Part shown: in pieces, positions 3,556-5,768 of the stretch
Layout: every line of letters begins with the position of its first letter
Position numbering within the stretch: the stretch's first letter is position 1
Assembly (NCBI GenBank): GCA_018817905.1
Contig: JAHISS010000108.1
Span: forward strand, 1-5,768
Direction of reading: 5' to 3'
DNA length: 5,768 nucleotides
Source of the DNA: Nanobdellota archaeon
GTDB taxonomy: Archaea > Nanobdellota > Nanobdellia > Pacearchaeales > GW2011-AR1
Translations under genes and position numbers: made by a program
Notes under the pieces: generated by a model
What the model saw: only the letters and a program-made list of their open reading frames with translations
Told to the model about the DNA's origin: nothing
Databases searched by the model: none

Positions 3556-5542
3556 GCGAGTCCGGCGACAAAACATAAACATGATCATCCTTACTGCGAA
3601 CAGCACGATAAATCCTCTGCAAAAAATCGCGCCGAGCCCTGTCCTTATAAAACTCCCAATAATATTCTGAATGCGTTTCTTTCAAAATCTTCCAAAAAGT
3701 ATCCTGCACACTTGGATTCGGATATTTCGTGAAAATAACAGACCTGCACATATCGCCGGGAAAATCAATGCCGCGCGAGCATTTCGTCGTAAACAAAATA
3801 TCCTTCTTCCCAGCTTTAAACTCAACTATCGCCTCACCGCTATTATCGCGCCCCTGCGAACTCCTCAGCTTTTCACCTGAAACAAGATTAAAAACATTCA
3901 TCTTAAAAATTTCATCTTCCCTCGGCAAATCGTGAAATGCATTCACATGAACCAACGAAGGTTTTTTAGATTTTTCAACAGCTTCTGAAAGAGCCACCAA
4001 GTATTCTTCCCGCGAATTTCCTCTGGATTTTAAATTACTGTATCTGCAGTCAAACTCTCTCCCTGTTCTGCAAATCTCAATCGTTCCCTGGTTCAAAGTT
4101 TCAGCGTCAACTCTCGCGAAATCCTCAATGCCGAAAATGTGTTTCAAGACTTTGTCAGAATGCAGCGTCCCAGACATCAGAACAACTGCCTTGTTCCCGT
4201 CAACAATTTCCCTAAACTTCTTCGACAAATCCGTCGTCACCAATCTCACAATCAGATTGTCATCTTCTTTTTTATAAGTCAAGTAGGTGTCTTTGAAAGA
4301 CTCGTGGAAATCCCGCGCCGCCTCGACAGCAGAATTCGCATAATTCATTTCGTCAATTTCAATCTCCGCTTCCAGCTCAAGGTCAGAAAGAAAAAGTTTC
4401 AGCATTTCTTCTATTTTCGTTTGGTTAATATGGCTGACCTCGTTCTCGTCAACTCCCAGCGCCCGCTTGTTTTTCTCTTCCAAGTCAATCAACTTAAGAA
4501 TTTTCTCAATAGAATATTCGGCGTTCTCGTGGTCTGGCACAATTATTTTCAGCGCACTTGCCAACCGCGTCAAATTCAGCTCAACACTGTTAGAAAATTT
4601 GTCCAAAAACTCGTCAGCTTCGTCAATGATTTCCACGTCTGTCCTCGGCTTCCGCCCGAGCGCGACTTCTGCAAGATATTTCGCAGAATTAAAAATTATA
4701 ACGTCAGCTTCGAAATACGCCAAATACTGGTCGTAATAAGAACAACCTTGCTTTCTATGATAAAAAACAAATTCCCTGTCATTCATCCCGACGTATTTCC
4801 TCTTCCTCGCATCGCTCAGTTGTTTCAACTCAATCTCTATCGGCAAAATCGGACTCCAATACGGATTTGTCGGCGCAATTGAAATTCTCCGAAGTCTTCT
4901 CAATGAAGGCGGAACATCGCCGCTGACAAACGGATTGTCTTCGTAATATTCTTTCAGTTTATTTGCATTTTTTTCTGTAATCTTAATCGTATCCGGCAAA
5001 AACGGCCATCCGCACGACTTCCCCGGCTCAATAATCGAATCGTGGTTTTCCCTCCCAGTAATCATCGCGATTTTCATTTTCTCTCCGTTTTCCTTAACAA
5101 CATACTTCTCCCCCATGTAATCCTTTTCATATTGTTTTTGCAAACTCTTTATCGGAACAACAATCGAAGCGCTTCCCAAGCTCCTCGCAATGTTCAGCGC
5201 AATCGCACTTTTTCCCGTTCCACAGACGCCGTGAAGAAAAATAACCTTCCGCCCGTCTTTAATCAAAGAAACAACTTCCTTAACAATATCTTCCTGCGTT
5301 TTCCCGTTTGAAAATTTCAGCGGCGCAAGCGCTTTATCGTTTTCATACAAGCTCCAGTAATCTTTGTCAAAGATGTTATCAATCTTCTTCGCTTCCTTAA
5401 GAAAATCCAGGTCAGAAGATGTTTTCAACTTGACAAAGCTTCTCGAGAATTTCTTCACAGCTTTTTTTTCCTCAGAGAAATCAGCAAACCTGCCGTCAAC
5501 ACCGACTAATTTCCCGTCAGGACCGAATTGTAACCTCTTCAT
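3509..5542 (-). CDS. XPD/DinG-like superfamily 2 DNA helicase with an incomplete iron-sulfur cysteine set
   Basis: This is a 677-residue ATP-dependent helicase, numbered from the preferred ATG. Motifs in order: Walker A GVCGTGKS (105-112), a Ia-like block SIVVPIKSLQKQ (126-137), GREN (163-166), DEAD box (307-310, where XPD has DEAH), SGTL (457-460), TTKCSRGID (585-593) and motif VI QRIYRAVR (642-649). The SGTL block and the order of motifs point to the XPD/Rad3/DinG group, 5'-3' helicases acting in repair or resolving DNA structures. Only two cysteines (177, 267) lie between Walker A and the DEAD box; canonical members have four that hold an iron-sulfur cluster. The acidic, helical stretch after the DEAD box (about 315-440) matches the position of the Arch domain. 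A TTG at 5593 would add 17 residues but would place the TATA-like box inside the gene. The 3' end carries an in-frame duplication running past the TGA stop. Confidence 0.85.
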   Translation of the reverse strand: MKRLQFGPDGKLVGVDGRFADFSEEKKAVKKFSRSFVKLKTSSDLDFLKEAKKIDNIFDKDYWSLYENDKALAPLKFSNGKTQEDIVKEVVSLIKDGRKVIFLHGVCGTGKSAIALNIARSLGSASIVVPIKSLQKQYEKDYMGEKYVVKENGEKMKIAMITGRENHDSIIEPGKSCGWPFLPDTIKITEKNANKLKEYYEDNPFVSGDVPPSLRRLRRISIAPTNPYWSPILPIEIELKQLSDARKRKYVGMNDREFVFYHRKQGCSYYDQYLAYFEADVIIFNSAKYLAEVALGRKPRTDVEIIDEADEFLDKFSNSVELNLTRLASALKIIVPDHENAEYSIEKILKLIDLEEKNKRALGVDENEVSHINQTKIEEMLKLFLSDLELEAEIEIDEMNYANSAVEAARDFHESFKDTYLTYKKEDDNLIVRLVTTDLSKKFREIVDGNKAVVLMSGTLHSDKVLKHIFGIEDFARVDAETLNQGTIEICRTGREFDCRYSNLKSRGNSREEYLVALSEAVEKSKKPSLVHVNAFHDLPREDEIFKMNVFNLVSGEKLRSSQGRDNSGEAIVEFKAGKKDILFTTKCSRGIDFPGDMCRSVIFTKYPNPSVQDTFWKILKETHSEYYWEFYKDRARRDFLQRIYRAVRSKDDHVYVLSPDSRVLEAVRELQLQGVG

Positions 5543-5563
5543 CTCGACAAATGCCCAAGTTGG

Positions 5564-5573
5564 TTTAAAAGTA
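5564..5573 (-). promoter_or_regulatory. TATA box that decides the helicase start
   Basis: The minus strand reads TACTTTTAAA, centred 26 bases before the ATG at 5542, so transcription would begin at the ATG. There is no Shine-Dalgarno sequence before either this ATG or the upstream TTG at 5593. The box would fall inside the coding region if the TTG were used, which favours the ATG. Confidence 0.55.
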
Positions 5574-5654
5574 TTTTGATGATTGGATAACAAGAAGAGA
5601 CAAAATCAGTTCATCAGTTTAGTCTAAATGGAACTTCTGTATTGGTGTGAATAG

Positions 5655-5662
5655 ATTTATAT
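5655..5662 (+). promoter_or_regulatory. Putative TATA box of the gene at the right edge
   Basis: ATTTATAT is centred about 27 bases before the ATG at 5686, again the leaderless spacing. With the minus-strand box at 5564-5573 it makes a divergent promoter region of 143 bp between the two start codons. Confidence 0.5.
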
Positions 5663-5685
5663 CATAAACAGCCAAATTTTAGGAT

Positions 5686-5768
5686 ATGGCGGCCTCTAGA
5701 GGCAAAAGAGCATTTGCGCAACTTTACAATTTTGAAGGCTTTTCTTTTCGTGAGATTTCCATTGATAA
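5686..5768 (+). CDS. N-terminal fragment of an unidentified protein, cut by the window edge
   Basis: An open frame starts at ATG 5686, right after an in-frame TAG, and runs off the window after 27 codons (MAASRGKRAFAQLYNF, then EGFSFREISID). It is supported by a TATA-like box at the leaderless distance and by its position divergent from the helicase gene. The pattern L-(x)3-EGFSFREIS vaguely resembles the first helices of a helix-turn-helix domain of the kind found in transposases or regulators, but 27 residues are too few to name a family. Confidence 0.5.
   Translation, partial: MAASRGKRAFAQLYNFEGFSFREISID

Noticed and set aside
4139..4882. A 247-codon open frame on the plus strand
   Set aside because: It lies antisense within the helicase gene, between and over conserved helicase motifs, and its translation shows no coherent domain; it is a shadow of the minus-strand gene.
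5577..5615. Box C/D guide RNA, from TGATGA and CTGA on the minus strand
   Set aside because: The two boxes are only two bases apart with no guide stretch or second box pair, so it is a chance match in the divergent promoter region.
1..5768. tRNA or rRNA genes
   Set aside because: No T-arm-like GTTCGA context with a cloverleaf, and no rRNA-like conserved stretch, was found on either strand by eye.

Overview
The window looks archaeal, most likely from one of the small-genome DPANN-type lineages; this is inference, since there is no rRNA or other phylogenetic marker. The evidence is the promoter layout. Five starts have an AT-rich TATA-like box about 25-30 nt upstream of the start codon and no Shine-Dalgarno sequence, which is the pattern of leaderless archaeal mRNAs. 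The two other genes have a TATA-like box further upstream plus a clear GGAGG ribosome binding site. Coding sequence is moderately AT-rich and the intergenic DNA is very AT-rich apart from G-runs.

Left half (1-2724): a minus-strand gene for a DUF1861-type beta-propeller protein, predicted glycoside-active (371-1324), and a plus-strand gene for a membrane-anchored thioredoxin-like protein with a CGYC active site (1751-2173). They are separated by unusually long non-coding stretches (1-370, 1325-1750, 2174-2724). These hold at least seven diverged copies, and perhaps an eighth, of one family of roughly 75-135-bp repeats. Each copy has a TGATAAT or TGGATAA box followed by a G-run tract, usually bracketed by inverted-repeat arms. 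Copies of one subfamily lie inverted on either side of the DUF1861 gene, and copies of a second lie inverted on either side of the thioredoxin gene.

Right half (2725-5768): compact and repeat-free. Minus-strand genes follow one another: an XPD/DinG-like superfamily 2 helicase (3509-5542 from the preferred ATG), a 111-residue three-helix membrane protein of unknown function (3083-3418), and a single-domain RRM RNA-binding protein (2725-2982). Each has its own TATA-like box, so they need not be one operon. Upstream of the helicase, a divergent plus-strand gene starts at 5686 and runs off the window.

The genes do not form one obvious pathway. The items most worth a second look are the repeat family, the incomplete set of iron-sulfur cysteines in the helicase, and an in-frame tandem duplication that crosses the helicase stop codon.
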